This document shows, in pieces, positions 43,639 to 52,729 of a stretch of DNA of 64,000 nucleotides; positions within the stretch are counted from its first letter, which is position 1, and every line of letters begins with the position of its first letter. A program made the position numbers and the translations under genes. Below the pieces are notes generated by a model. That model was not told where the DNA came from. It saw nothing but the letters and a program-made list of their open reading frames with translations, and did no database searches. The DNA comes from Microvirga lenta (lineage in GTDB: Bacteria > Pseudomonadota > Alphaproteobacteria > Rhizobiales > Beijerinckiaceae). Location of the stretch: contig NZ_JAJBBR010000008.1 of NCBI RefSeq assembly GCF_020532555.1, positions 1-64,000 of the forward strand, in the 5' to 3' direction.

Positions 43639-44375
43639 CAGATTTCCTCCCCTGCGCCCGCGGGAGCGGCCGCCTCGGCGCGCTTGCGGGTCGTGCGTTG
43701 TTCGATGTGCTTTACCGGGTTCGGCACGTGCACGATGCGCTTCACGAAGATGCCCGGCGTGTGGATGCAGTCCGGGTCGATCTCGCCGGCTTCCACCAGG
43801 TGCTCGACCTCGGCGATGGTGATCTTGGCGGCGGTGGCCATCATCGGGTTAAAGTTGCGGGCCGTCTTGCGGTAGACGAGGTTGCCCTCCCGGTCGCCCG
43901 TATGGGCGTGGACCACGGCGATGTCGGCGAAGAGACCGCGCTCCATCACGTATTTCTCGCCGTCGAACTCGCGCACTTCCTTGCCTTCGGCGATCAGGGT
44001 GCCGACGCCGGTCTTGGTGAAGAAGGCCGGGATGCCCGCGCCGCCCGCGCGGATGCGCTCGGCGAGCGTGCCCTGCGGGTTGAACTCGAGCTCCAGCTCC
44101 CCGGAAAGATACTGCTGGGCGAAGAGCTTGTTCTCGCCCACGTAGGAGGAGATCATCTTGCGGATCTGGCGGGTCTCGAGGAGCCGCCCGAGGCCGACGC
44201 CGTCGACGCCCGCATTGTTGGAGATGAAGGTCAGGTCCTTCGCCCCCGAATCACGGATCGCCTCGATCAGCGCCTCGGGAATGCCGCAAAGGCCGAACCC
44301 ACCGGCCATGATGGTCATGCCATCCTTGATGAGCCCGGCCATGGCCGAGCCAGCATCGCTGTAAACCTTATCCAT
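43638..44375 (-). CDS. scoA: 3-oxoacid CoA-transferase subunit A
   Basis: The product is 245 residues. Typical glycine-rich start [20 protein letters not shown], the [14 protein letters not shown] segment, and [16 protein letters not shown] are all present. Forms the alpha-beta CoA-transferase with the following gene. Divergent from the AsmA-like gene, with about 195 bases between. Confidence 0.9.
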   Translation of the reverse strand: MDKVYSDAGSAMAGLIKDGMTIMAGGFGLCGIPEALIEAIRDSGAKDLTFISNNAGVDGVGLGRLLETRQIRKMISSYVGENKLFAQQYLSGELELEFNPQGTLAERIRAGGAGIPAFFTKTGVGTLIAEGKEVREFDGEKYVMERGLFADIAVVHAHTGDREGNLVYRKTARNFNPMMATAAKITIAEVEHLVEAGEIDPDCIHTPGIFVKRIVHVPNPVKHIEQRTTRKRAEAAAPAGAGEEI

Positions 44376-44570
44376 CCACCCCTCGTCTATTGGGACTGTG
44401 CCTATTTTGCACCACCGACGGCGCTCAGGACGCCACCCTGCAACCTGGCCTCAATTTAGACAATCCCTTCGTATGGATATATGGAAACCTCGATTTCCGG
44501 TGCCGTCATCCCCCGGCGGTTCCCCACCAGCGCTTCCGAAGCGAAACCATTAGGTCTAAGACGTCAATCC

Positions 44571-46382
44571 ATGTCGCGTCGCGTCGTATTTCTCATCGCG
44601 TTGATCTCGCTTGCGGTCCTGGGAGCGGCGGCCGTTCCCTGGACGCTGACCGGGAGCAGGCTGTCGTCGACCGTGGCCGGGCACCTGCGGAAGAGCTACG
44701 GCCTCGACCTCACGGTCGAGGGACGCAGCACCTTCGCCGTGCTGCCGACGCCGCGGGTGAAATTCGAGAACATGACCCTGGCCGCGGCGGATGGATCCGC
44801 GAAGGCCGAAGGGGGAACCCTGCGGGGCGAACTGCGCCTCCTTCCGCTTCTTTTCGGGCGGCTTGAGCTGTCCGAAGTCATGATCAGCGAGACCAGGATC
44901 ACCGCGTCCCATGAGGCCCTGCGAGCCCTGGATTGGGCCGGCCTGTTCAAGGAGGGGACCAAGCCGATCCCGGCCCGGCGCCTGATCGTGGCGGCATCGT
45001 CGCTTTCCTGGACCGACCTCAAGAACGCCTCCCTCGACCGGATCAACGGCGTGATCAACTGGGAAGGGGCGAGTTCCCCGCTCTATGCCGTGGGCTCGGC
45101 CTCGTGGCGTGGAGAGACCGTGACGGTCGAGCAGGCCTCCTTCACCCCCAACCTTCTTGCGGCCGAGCAGCTGAGTCCGTTCTCGCTGACCCTTTCGGCG
45201 CCCTCGGGCCGCCTTGCGGTTACCGGCGAAGCCCAGCTCGGAAGCGATCCCCGGGTCACGGGCGAGAGCCTGATCCAGGCCAAGTCCGTCCGCAACTTCA
45301 CCCGCTGGAGCGGGCTGGAGTTGCCTTTCGCCTCTCTGATCGACGACCTGTCGATCCAGGGCGATGTCTCGATCAATCGCCGCCGCCTCTCCTGGCCCTC
45401 GGTCGCCGTGACCCTCGGGGGAGACAAGCTCGACGGCACCCTGTCGGTGCGTCTCGACGCGGAGCGCCCACTCATCTCGGGCACCCTGGCTGCGGAAAAC
45501 CTCAATCTTTCGGATTTCGTCCGCCCCCTGGCCGAGGCCCGCGCCCGCTCGGGCGGCTGGAGCGAGGACGCCATCGACCTGACGCGCGCCACCGGCAGCG
45601 ATCTCGACCTGCGCCTCTCGGCCACGAACGCGCAGTTCGGGCGGATCCTCGTCAACGACATGGCTGCGGGCGTGCTGGTGCAGCCCGGCCGCATCGAGGC
45701 ATCCATCGGACGCGCCGATTTGGGTGAAGGAACCTTCAAGGGCCGTCTGTCCCTCGTCTCGGTGAACGGTCCGGCCGAACTGAAGGGACAGGCCAGCTTC
45801 GAGCGTGTCGATCTCGGGCCGTTCCTGAAGGCCATCGGCGAGCCGCGCTGGATTGCCGGACGCGCCCAGGGCCAGTTCGCGCTCGAAGGATCGGGCAAGA
45901 ACCCGGCCGAGCTCATGCGGAAAGTCCAGGGACGCATGTCCGTGACGGTCAAGGAAGGCGAGCTTATCGGCATCGCCCTCGACGACGCCCTCCGCAGGGT
46001 GGAAAAGCGCCCTCTCCTCGCCTTCCTTCATTGGAAGGGCGGGCGGACGCCCTTCGACCAGGCCCAGGCCCACGTCTCGGTCAAGAACGGCATCGGCGTC
46101 ATCACCGAGGGGCGCCTGACCGCTCAGGAACTGATCGCCAGCTTCCAGGGAGACATCTCCCTCGCCGACCGGGCCTTGGACGTGAAGGCGGACGTCACCC
46201 TCGCGAAGGGAGCTCCCGATTCCTTGTCCGCGATTGCCTTCGAGGTCAGCGGAAGCTGGGACAACATCCTGGTGAGGCCCGAGGTTCGTCCGCTGATCGA
46301 AAGATCCGGCGCCGCCAAGCCCCTGTTCGGCCCCAGGCGTCCACCCCTAACCAATCAGGCTCCTCTGGCGACGGCTCAGTGA
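44571..46382 (+). CDS. AsmA-family envelope protein
   Basis: The product is 603 residues. An N-terminal signal anchor covers residues 1-25 (MSRRVVFLIALISLAVLG), followed by a periplasmic region rich in beta strands. The conserved AsmA start (LRKSYGLDLTVEGRSTFAVLPTPRVKFENM) and C-terminal AsmA region (IGIALDDALRRVEKRP..., GRLTAQELIASFQGDISL) are recognisable. The family belongs to the chorein/bridge-like proteins linked to lipid transport and outer-membrane assembly. ATG at 44571 is chosen because it precedes the anchor. The stop overlaps the convergent permease gene by 7 bases. Confidence 0.85.
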   Translation: MSRRVVFLIALISLAVLGAAAVPWTLTGSRLSSTVAGHLRKSYGLDLTVEGRSTFAVLPTPRVKFENMTLAAADGSAKAEGGTLRGELRLLPLLFGRLELSEVMISETRITASHEALRALDWAGLFKEGTKPIPARRLIVAASSLSWTDLKNASLDRINGVINWEGASSPLYAVGSASWRGETVTVEQASFTPNLLAAEQLSPFSLTLSAPSGRLAVTGEAQLGSDPRVTGESLIQAKSVRNFTRWSGLELPFASLIDDLSIQGDVSINRRRLSWPSVAVTLGGDKLDGTLSVRLDAERPLISGTLAAENLNLSDFVRPLAEARARSGGWSEDAIDLTRATGSDLDLRLSATNAQFGRILVNDMAAGVLVQPGRIEASIGRADLGEGTFKGRLSLVSVNGPAELKGQASFERVDLGPFLKAIGEPRWIAGRAQGQFALEGSGKNPAELMRKVQGRMSVTVKEGELIGIALDDALRRVEKRPLLAFLHWKGGRTPFDQAQAHVSVKNGIGVITEGRLTAQELIASFQGDISLADRALDVKADVTLAKGAPDSLSAIAFEVSGSWDNILVRPEVRPLIERSGAAKPLFGPRRPPLTNQAPLATAQ

Positions 46383-47179
46383 ATGTTGCGCTGGGAGCGC
46401 AGCAGCGAACGCTTGCTCAGCAGGGTCGCGGTCGTGACGCCGAGGGCCACGATCCCGATCAGGATCGTCGAGGCCGCGTTGACCTCCGGTGACAGGCCCA
46501 GCCGCACCTGGCTGTAGATCCGGATCGGCAGGGTCGTCGCCCCCGGTCCCGTGTTGAAGCTCGCGATGACGAGGTCGTCGAGGGACAGGGTGAAGGCCAG
46601 CAGGAATCCGGCAACGATGGACGGTGCGATCAGCGGCAGCGTCACGGAGAAGAACGTGCGCAAGGGCGGCGCGCCCAGGTCCATGGCGGCCTCTTCGAGG
46701 GACCTGTCGAAGGTCATCAGCCGCGACTGCACGACCACGGTCACGAAGCACATGGTGAGCGTGGTATGGGCGAGCGTGATCGTCCAGAAACCCCGGTCCA
46801 GGCCGATGGCGACGAAGAACAGCAGCAGCGACAGACCGGTAATCACCTCCGGCATGACCATCGGGGCATAGACCATGCCGGTGAAGAGCGTCCGGCCGGT
46901 GAAACGCCCGTAGCGGGTGAGCGCAAGCGCCGCGAGGGTGCCGAGGACGGTCGCGAGGGTCGCCGACAGGAGCGCGATCCGCAACGTGACCCAGGCGGCC
47001 TCCATGAGCGCCTGATTGCGGAAGAGCGCCACGTACCACTGGGTCGAGAAGCCGCCCCACACCGTGACGAGGCGCGAGGCGTTGAAGGAATAGACCACGA
47101 GCAGCAGGATCGGCAGATAAAGGAACGCGAAGCCGATCACGAGCGACGTGACATTGAAGAAGCTCAAGCGGCGGGTCAT
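46376..47179 (-). CDS. ABC transporter permease, PotI-type
   Basis: The product is 267 residues with six helices. EAA loop: LEEAAMDLGAPPLRTFFSVTLP. ATG at 47179 overlaps the stop of the PotH-type gene by ATGA. The C-terminus ends LLRSQRNIH. It is the distal gene of a putrescine-importer-like set with a paired permease and ATPase; no binding protein is adjacent. Its 3' end overlaps the AsmA gene end by 7 bases in the opposite strand. Confidence 0.9.
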   Translation of the reverse strand: MTRRLSFFNVTSLVIGFAFLYLPILLLVVYSFNASRLVTVWGGFSTQWYVALFRNQALMEAAWVTLRIALLSATLATVLGTLAALALTRYGRFTGRTLFTGMVYAPMVMPEVITGLSLLLFFVAIGLDRGFWTITLAHTTLTMCFVTVVVQSRLMTFDRSLEEAAMDLGAPPLRTFFSVTLPLIAPSIVAGFLLAFTLSLDDLVIASFNTGPGATTLPIRIYSQVRLGLSPEVNAASTILIGIVALGVTTATLLSKRSLLRSQRNIH

Positions 47180-48084
47180 GCTCGAGTCTCCACACGGCGC
47201 GACTCCACATCGCGGTAGATGACGATGGGCACGACCAGGACGATCAGGAGCAGGATGGCGACGGCCGAGGCCAGCGGCCAGTCCCGGTTGGAGAAGAACT
47301 CGCTCCAGAGCTGGCGCCCGATCATGAGGGTCTCCGATCCGCCCAGCAGGTCCGGAATGACGAACTCGCCGACCGCCGGAATGAAGCAGAGAAGCGAGCC
47401 TGCGATGATGCCCGGCATGGCGAGCGGCACGGTGATGGTCCAGAACGCGCGCCAGGGCGTCGAGCCCAGATCGAGCGCCGCCTCGAGGAGCGTGTCGTCC
47501 ATCTTCTCCAGCGTCGCATAGAGCGGCAGCACCATGAAGGGCAGATAGGCATAGACGATGCCGATGAAGACTGCCGCCTCCGTATTGAGAATGGTGAGCG
47601 GTTCGCCGATCACCCCGAGGCCGATAAGCGCCTGATTGAGCAGTCCTTCCGGCTTCAGGATCGCGATCCAGGCATAGATGCGGATGAGAAAGCTCGTCCA
47701 GAACGGCAGGATGATGAGGGCGACCAGGAGCGAGCGGTAGCGCACCGGCGCCCGCGCCATGGCGTAGGCGATGGGAAAGCCGACGAGGAGCAGCAGAACC
47801 GTCGATATGCCGGCGATCCGCACCGACGAGAGGGTCGCGCTGAAATAGAGGTCGTCGCTGGTCAGAAGCTCGAAGTTCTCGAGATCGAGCCCCTGGAAGA
47901 ACCCGACGATGTCGCCCCACTCGAAGGTGGGCTTGTAGGGCGGCTGCGCGACCGCCGGGTCCGAGAGGCTGATCTTGAAGACGATCAGGAACGGCACGAG
48001 GAAGAACAGGCCGAGCCACAGATAGGGCACGGCCGGCACGAGGCTCTCGGCCAGCTTCTTGGAGAAGGAGGGTCTGGGCGTCAT
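47176..48084 (-). CDS. ABC transporter permease, PotH-type
   Basis: The product is 302 residues. A polar N-terminus precedes six helices, the first about 17-40 (VPYLWLGLFFLVPFLIVF). The EAA loop reads LEAALDLGSTPWRAFWTITVP. Start at 48084 is 2 bases after the ATPase stop. Partners with the PotI-type permease. Confidence 0.9.
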   Translation of the reverse strand: MTPRPSFSKKLAESLVPAVPYLWLGLFFLVPFLIVFKISLSDPAVAQPPYKPTFEWGDIVGFFQGLDLENFELLTSDDLYFSATLSSVRIAGISTVLLLLVGFPIAYAMARAPVRYRSLLVALIILPFWTSFLIRIYAWIAILKPEGLLNQALIGLGVIGEPLTILNTEAAVFIGIVYAYLPFMVLPLYATLEKMDDTLLEAALDLGSTPWRAFWTITVPLAMPGIIAGSLLCFIPAVGEFVIPDLLGGSETLMIGRQLWSEFFSNRDWPLASAVAILLLIVLVVPIVIYRDVESRRVETRA

Positions 48085-48086
48085 AG

Positions 48087-49253
48087 CTATTCCGCCAGGA
48101 TCACCGCCGCATCCGGCGCGAAGGTGACATAGACCTGCTCGTCCCAGTCGATGGGATGCTCGACATAGCGCGACCTGTTGGCCCGGGTCACGCGCAGGAT
48201 GGCTCCGGAGGCGAGCTTGACCCTGTAGACCGTCCAGTCGCCCAGATAGCCGATGTCCCAGACCTCGCCGGTCAGGACGTTGATGGCGTCGGGACCCGGC
48301 GGGTCGCGCCGGATCACCATCTTCTCGGGCCGCACGGCGATGGCGACGGCCTGATCGGAGTGCAGCACCTCGTCCGGATCGTCGATGGTGAGCGGAGCCT
48401 CCGCGGACGGGGTCTGGACCCGCCACAGGCCGTTCTCCTGGCCGAGCACGTTGCCCTCCAGGATGTTCACGTCGCCGACGAATTCCGCGATGAACCGGGT
48501 CTTGGGCTGCTCGTAGATCTCGCCCGGGGTGGCGACCTGGACGATGCGCCCGTGATCCATGACGGCGATCCGGTCCGCCATGGTCATGGCCTCCTCCTGG
48601 TCGTGCGTGACGACCACGAAGGTCATGCCGAGGTCGTGCTGGATGTCCATGAGCTCGAACTGGGTCTCCTCGCGCAGCTTCTTGTCGAGGGCGCCAAGGG
48701 GCTCGTCGAGAAGGAGCACCTTCGGCTTCTTGGCGAGGGCCCGGGCCAAGGCGACGCGCTGGCGCTGCCCGCCCGAGAGCTGGCTCGGATAGCGCTTGGC
48801 CAGCCGCTCGAGCTGGACCAGGCGCAGCATCTCGTCGACGCGCGCCGCGATCTCGGCCTTCGGCAGCCCGTCCTGCTTGAGGCCGAAGGCGATGTTCCGC
48901 TCGACGCTCATGTGCGGGAAAAGGGCATAGGACTGGAACATCATGTTCACGGGCCGACGATAGGGCGGCACGCCCGCGAGGTCCCTGTCCGCGAGGGTGA
49001 TGCGGCCCTCGCTCGGATGCTCGAATCCGGCCAGCATCCGCATGAGGGTGGTCTTGCCGCATCCGGACGGGCCGAGGAGGCAGAAGAACTCGCCTTCGAA
49101 GATGTTCAGGGAGAGATGATCGACGGCGACGGCGTCGCCGAACCGCTTCGTCACGTTATCGAAGCGGATGAGCGGCTTGGCTTCGGGGTCCGACCAGGGC
49201 GCGAAGGAACGGCGCACGGCGCCGACGGAGGCGGATTGGCGGGGAGGAGGCAA
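48087..49253 (-). CDS. ABC transporter ATP-binding protein, PotG-type
   Basis: The product is about 388 residues. Walker A LLGPSGCGKTT, Q-loop FQSYALFPHM, signature LSGGQRQRVALARAL, Walker B KVLLLDEPLGALD, switch His in VVVTHDQ are intact; C-terminal TOBE region (about 300-388). An upstream in-frame TGA limits the start: it is TTG at 49253 or a downstream GTG; neither has a strong ribosome-binding site. First gene of the PotGHI-type set. Confidence 0.9.
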   Translation of the reverse strand: MPPPRQSASVGAVRRSFAPWSDPEAKPLIRFDNVTKRFGDAVAVDHLSLNIFEGEFFCLLGPSGCGKTTLMRMLAGFEHPSEGRITLADRDLAGVPPYRRPVNMMFQSYALFPHMSVERNIAFGLKQDGLPKAEIAARVDEMLRLVQLERLAKRYPSQLSGGQRQRVALARALAKKPKVLLLDEPLGALDKKLREETQFELMDIQHDLGMTFVVVTHDQEEAMTMADRIAVMDHGRIVQVATPGEIYEQPKTRFIAEFVGDVNILEGNVLGQENGLWRVQTPSAEAPLTIDDPDEVLHSDQAVAIAVRPEKMVIRRDPPGPDAINVLTGEVWDIGYLGDWTVYRVKLASGAILRVTRANRSRYVEHPIDWDEQVYVTFAPDAAVILAE

Positions 49254-49435
49254 GATGTTCGCACTTCAACCTGAATGATGAGGAAACTGCGGGGCAAACT
49301 AGGATGTTCAGGCTGGAAGAACAACAGCTTAATGCCCCCTTCCCCATCCGTGCCGATCTCCGGCCGATGGCTGCCCTCACACTTGAACCGCTGCCAAGCT
49401 TTTCTAGTTCACCCTGCACGTGAGTGGAGACGAAC

Positions 49436-50488
49436 TTGCAGAACGACGATGGATTGAGCGGCGCCGATCTGGCGGCCGTCGAAGCGAACTCCTGGAATCA
49501 CGACGCAGACAGCAGCCCGTCCGCCGCAAAGACCATGAGGGCGGCGATCCTCACGGGGCCGGGCCGCATCCGGATCGATCCCGTTGCCCGCCCCGAGCCG
49601 GGGCCGGGACAGGTCCGCATCCGCCTGGAAGGCTGCGGCGTCTGCGCCTCCAACCTGACGCCCTGGGCGGGGCCGGAATGGATGCAGTTTCCCACCGAGC
49701 CCGGCTCCCTCGGCCATGAGGGCTGGGGCGTGGTCGATGCCCTGGGCGACGGCGTCGAAGGGCTCGCGGTCGGCGACCGGGTGGCGGCCCTCTCCTACAA
49801 ATCCTATGCCGAATACGACCTGGCCGAGGCGGACGCGGTGGTTCGCCTGCCCGAAGCGCTCGCCGGCAAGCCCTTCCCGGGAGAGCCGCTCGGCTGCGCC
49901 ATGAACATCCTGCGCCGGAGCGACATCCAGCCGGGGCAGACCGTTGCGATCGTCGGCATCGGCTTCCTGGGCGCGATCCTGACCCGGCTCGCCACGGATG
50001 CGGGCGCGCGGGTCATCGCCATCTCGCGGCGCCCCTTCTCCCTCGACGTGGCCCGGGAGTTCGGAGCGACCGAGACGATTCCGATGGAGGATCATCACGC
50101 CATCATCGAGCAGGTGAAGGAGCTGACCGGAGGCATGTTCTGCGACCGGGTGATCGAGGCGGTCGGCAAGCAATGGCCCCTGGACCTCGCAGGCGAGCTC
50201 ACCCGGGAGCGGGGCAAGCTGATCGTCGCCGGCTACCATCAGGACGGGCCGCGGCAGGTCAATATGTGGCTCTGGAACTGGCGCGGGCTCGACGTGATCA
50301 ACGCCCACGAGCGGGACCCGAAGATCTATATCCAGGGCATTCGCGAGGCCGTCGACGCGGTCGCGTCCGGCCGCCTCGACCCGAGCCCCCTCTACACCCA
50401 TACCTATCCCCTCGACCGGCTGGACGAGGCGCTCGACGCCACCCGCGACCGGCCGGACGGTTTCCTCAAGGCACTGGTGACCCTCTGA
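49436..50488 (+). CDS. Medium-chain dehydrogenase/reductase (zinc-binding alcohol dehydrogenase family)
   Basis: The product is about 350 residues from TTG with GGAG 6 bases upstream; an in-frame GTG at 49424 and ATG at 49535 (MRAAILTGPG) are alternatives. Cys in CGVCASNLTPW and GHEGWG look like catalytic-zinc ligands; the structural-zinc Cys cluster is absent. Rossmann motif VAIVGIGFLGAILTRLA. Likely polyol or sugar oxidation. The stop overlaps the start of the MocA-type oxidoreductase gene (TGATG), so the two act together. Confidence 0.8.
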   Translation: MQNDDGLSGADLAAVEANSWNHDADSSPSAAKTMRAAILTGPGRIRIDPVARPEPGPGQVRIRLEGCGVCASNLTPWAGPEWMQFPTEPGSLGHEGWGVVDALGDGVEGLAVGDRVAALSYKSYAEYDLAEADAVVRLPEALAGKPFPGEPLGCAMNILRRSDIQPGQTVAIVGIGFLGAILTRLATDAGARVIAISRRPFSLDVAREFGATETIPMEDHHAIIEQVKELTGGMFCDRVIEAVGKQWPLDLAGELTRERGKLIVAGYHQDGPRQVNMWLWNWRGLDVINAHERDPKIYIQGIREAVDAVASGRLDPSPLYTHTYPLDRLDEALDATRDRPDGFLKALVTL

Positions 50489-51513
50489 TGACACAGGTTC
50501 TGCTCGAAAAGGCGCCGGAAGTCTCGCTCGCCCGCCCGCGCATCGGCTTCCTGGGCGTCGGATGGATCGGCCGCCACCGCATGGAGGCCATCCTGAAGAC
50601 CGGCATGGTGGAGGCGGCGGCCATCGCCGATCCCTCACCCGAAATGGCGGCGGAGGCCGCCAGGATGGCGCCGGACGCGCAGCTCGTCTCGACGCTGGAC
50701 GATCTGCTCGATGCCGGGGTCGACGGGGTGGTGATCGCGACCCCGAGCGCCATGCACGCGGAGCAGTCGATCCGGGCGCTGGAGCGGGGCGTGGCCGTCT
50801 TCTGCCAGAAGCCCCTCGGGCGCGATGCCGTGGAGGCGAAGGCCGTGGTCGATGCCGCGCGCCGGGCCAACCGGCTCCTCGACGTGGACCTCTCCTACCG
50901 CTTCACGGAGGGAATGCAGCGCATCCGTGAGGTTATCCGCTCGGGCGAACTCGGGCACATCTATGCGGTGGACCTCGTGTTCCACAACGCTTACGGGCCG
51001 GACAAGGCCTGGTTTTACGACCGGGCGCTCTCGGGCGGCGGCTGCGTGATGGACCTCGGCGTCCACCTCGTGGACCTTGCCCTGTGGACGCTCAACTATC
51101 CGGGTGTGAGCGACGTCTCCGGCAGGCTCTTCGCCGGCGGAGAGCCCCTGGGGAGCCGGCCCGACAAGGTGGAGGATTATGCCCTCGCGACCATCGGGCT
51201 GGAGACCGGAACGGCGGTGCAGCTCGCCTGCTCCTGGCGCCTCCAGGCCGGCTGCGATGCGATGATCTCCGCGGCCTTCTACGGCACCGAAGGCGGCGCC
51301 GCGTTGCGCAACGTCAACGGCTCGTTCTACGACTTCGTCGCGGAGCGCTATCGCGGCACGTCCCGGGAAACCCTGTCGAACCCGCCCGACGAATGGGGCG
51401 GACGCGCGGCCGCCGACTGGGCGATGCGGCTCGCCGCCGGGCAGCGCTTCGATCCCGCCGCCGAACGGCTGGTGGACGTGGCGCAGGTTCTCGACCGGAT
51501 CTACGGGCGCTAA
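50488..51513 (+). CDS. Gfo/Idh/MocA-family oxidoreductase
   Basis: The product is 341 residues. N-terminal Rossmann fold (RIGFLGVGWIGRHRMEAIL, about 18-37), the family EKP-like motif here FCQKPLGRD at about 108, and a conserved GGGCVMDLGVHLVDLALW at about 184-201, where the H-x-x-D/His region forms the sugar site. NAD(P)-dependent inositol, sugar or sugar-acid dehydrogenase; the substrate is unknown. Coupled to the preceding MDR gene and about 36 bases before the beta-lactamase gene. Confidence 0.88.
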   Translation: MTQVLLEKAPEVSLARPRIGFLGVGWIGRHRMEAILKTGMVEAAAIADPSPEMAAEAARMAPDAQLVSTLDDLLDAGVDGVVIATPSAMHAEQSIRALERGVAVFCQKPLGRDAVEAKAVVDAARRANRLLDVDLSYRFTEGMQRIREVIRSGELGHIYAVDLVFHNAYGPDKAWFYDRALSGGGCVMDLGVHLVDLALWTLNYPGVSDVSGRLFAGGEPLGSRPDKVEDYALATIGLETGTAVQLACSWRLQAGCDAMISAAFYGTEGGAALRNVNGSFYDFVAERYRGTSRETLSNPPDEWGGRAAADWAMRLAAGQRFDPAAERLVDVAQVLDRIYGR

Positions 51514-51549
51514 AAGAGAGCGTCTGACGCTCGGACCCGAAACGAGGAG

Positions 51550-52722
51550 ATGCCTTTGCGACCTCTGTTTGCCCCACGGCTCGCCGCCGCTCTCCTCGCC
51601 TGTTCCTGGTGCACCCTCTCCAGTGCGCTTGCAGCAGACGCGGACCTCGACGCCAAGGTGCGGCGCATCGTCGACGAGGCGGTGAAACCTGTTATCGAGC
51701 AATACGGCATCCCCGGAATGGCCGTCGCCGTGACGGTCGATGGAACACGCCATTTCGTCGAATACGGCCTGGCCTCGAAGAGCCCGCGGGCTTCCGTCAC
51801 GCGAGACACGCTGTTCGAGCTGGGATCGATCAGCAAGACCTTCACCGCGACCCTGGCGACCTACGCCGAAATCGAAGGCAGGCTGTCGCTGAACGGGAAG
51901 GTCAGCGCTTACATGCCCGAGTTGAAGGGGAGCGCGCTCGACCATGTGCGCGTGCTGGACCTCGCCACGCATACGACAGGCGGCTTCCCGCTTCAGCTGC
52001 CGGGCAACGTGAAAAATCAGGAGCAGCTCGTCGCCTATTTCCGCGCGTGGAAGCCGAGCGTCCCTCCCGGTACGTCTCGCAGCTACGCCAATCCGAGCAT
52101 CGGCCTGCTCGGCATGATCACCGCAAAGGCCATGGGGGAGAGTTTCGAAACCATGGCGGAGCGTCTGTTCCGCGACCTCGGGCTCAAGCGGACCTACATC
52201 GCCGTTCCGGCCTCGGAGATGGCGTCCTACGCCTGGGGGTATAACCGGGCCGGCAAACCTACCCGCGCCTCCCGCGGCCTGCTCGCGACAGAAGCCTGGG
52301 GCGTAAAATCGAACGCCGTCGACATGATCCGCTACGTCGAGGTGAACATGGGCATCGGCACGGTGCCGGAGAAGGTCGCCCGCGCCGTCGAGGCGACGCA
52401 TGCGGGATACTTCCGCTCCGGCGAGCTGATCCAGGACCTGATCTGGGAGCAATACCCCTACCCGGTCGCTCTGGAGAAGATCGTCGCCGGCAATTCGACC
52501 ACGATGATCATGAACGCCACTCCGGCAGAAGCGATCAATCCGCCGATGGCGCCGCGTGGAGACGTGCTCCTCAACAAGACTGGGTCGACGAGCGGCTTCG
52601 GGGCCTATGTCGCCTACGTGCCGGAGAAGAGGATCGGCATCGTCATGCTGGCGAACAAGCCCTACCCCAACGAGGCGCGGGTGAAGGCGGCCCACCGGGT
52701 GCTTTCCCGGCTGACGGAGTAG
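51550..52722 (+). CDS. Class C (AmpC-type) serine beta-lactamase
   Basis: The product is 390 residues with a signal peptide (LAAALLACSWCTLSSAL, cleaved at ALAA). Active-site motifs of class C enzymes are present in order and spacing: SISK (nucleophile Ser, about 95), YAN (about 178), and KTGST (about 340). Hydrolyses cephalosporins or related lactams in the periplasm, or is a DD-peptidase-like relative. GAGGAG lies directly against ATG 51550, giving poor spacing; TTG at 51556 would be better spaced. No ampR adjoins it. Convergent with emrB. Confidence 0.9.
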   Translation: MPLRPLFAPRLAAALLACSWCTLSSALAADADLDAKVRRIVDEAVKPVIEQYGIPGMAVAVTVDGTRHFVEYGLASKSPRASVTRDTLFELGSISKTFTATLATYAEIEGRLSLNGKVSAYMPELKGSALDHVRVLDLATHTTGGFPLQLPGNVKNQEQLVAYFRAWKPSVPPGTSRSYANPSIGLLGMITAKAMGESFETMAERLFRDLGLKRTYIAVPASEMASYAWGYNRAGKPTRASRGLLATEAWGVKSNAVDMIRYVEVNMGIGTVPEKVARAVEATHAGYFRSGELIQDLIWEQYPYPVALEKIVAGNSTTMIMNATPAEAINPPMAPRGDVLLNKTGSTSGFGAYVAYVPEKRIGIVMLANKPYPNEARVKAAHRVLSRLTE

Positions 52723-52729
52723 CGCGGGC

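Noticed and set aside
49420-49535. Upstream GTG and downstream ATG starts of the MDR gene
   Set aside because: The GTG at 49424 has no ribosome-binding site and ATG 49535 has none either; TTG 49436 with GGAG was preferred, but ATG remains possible.
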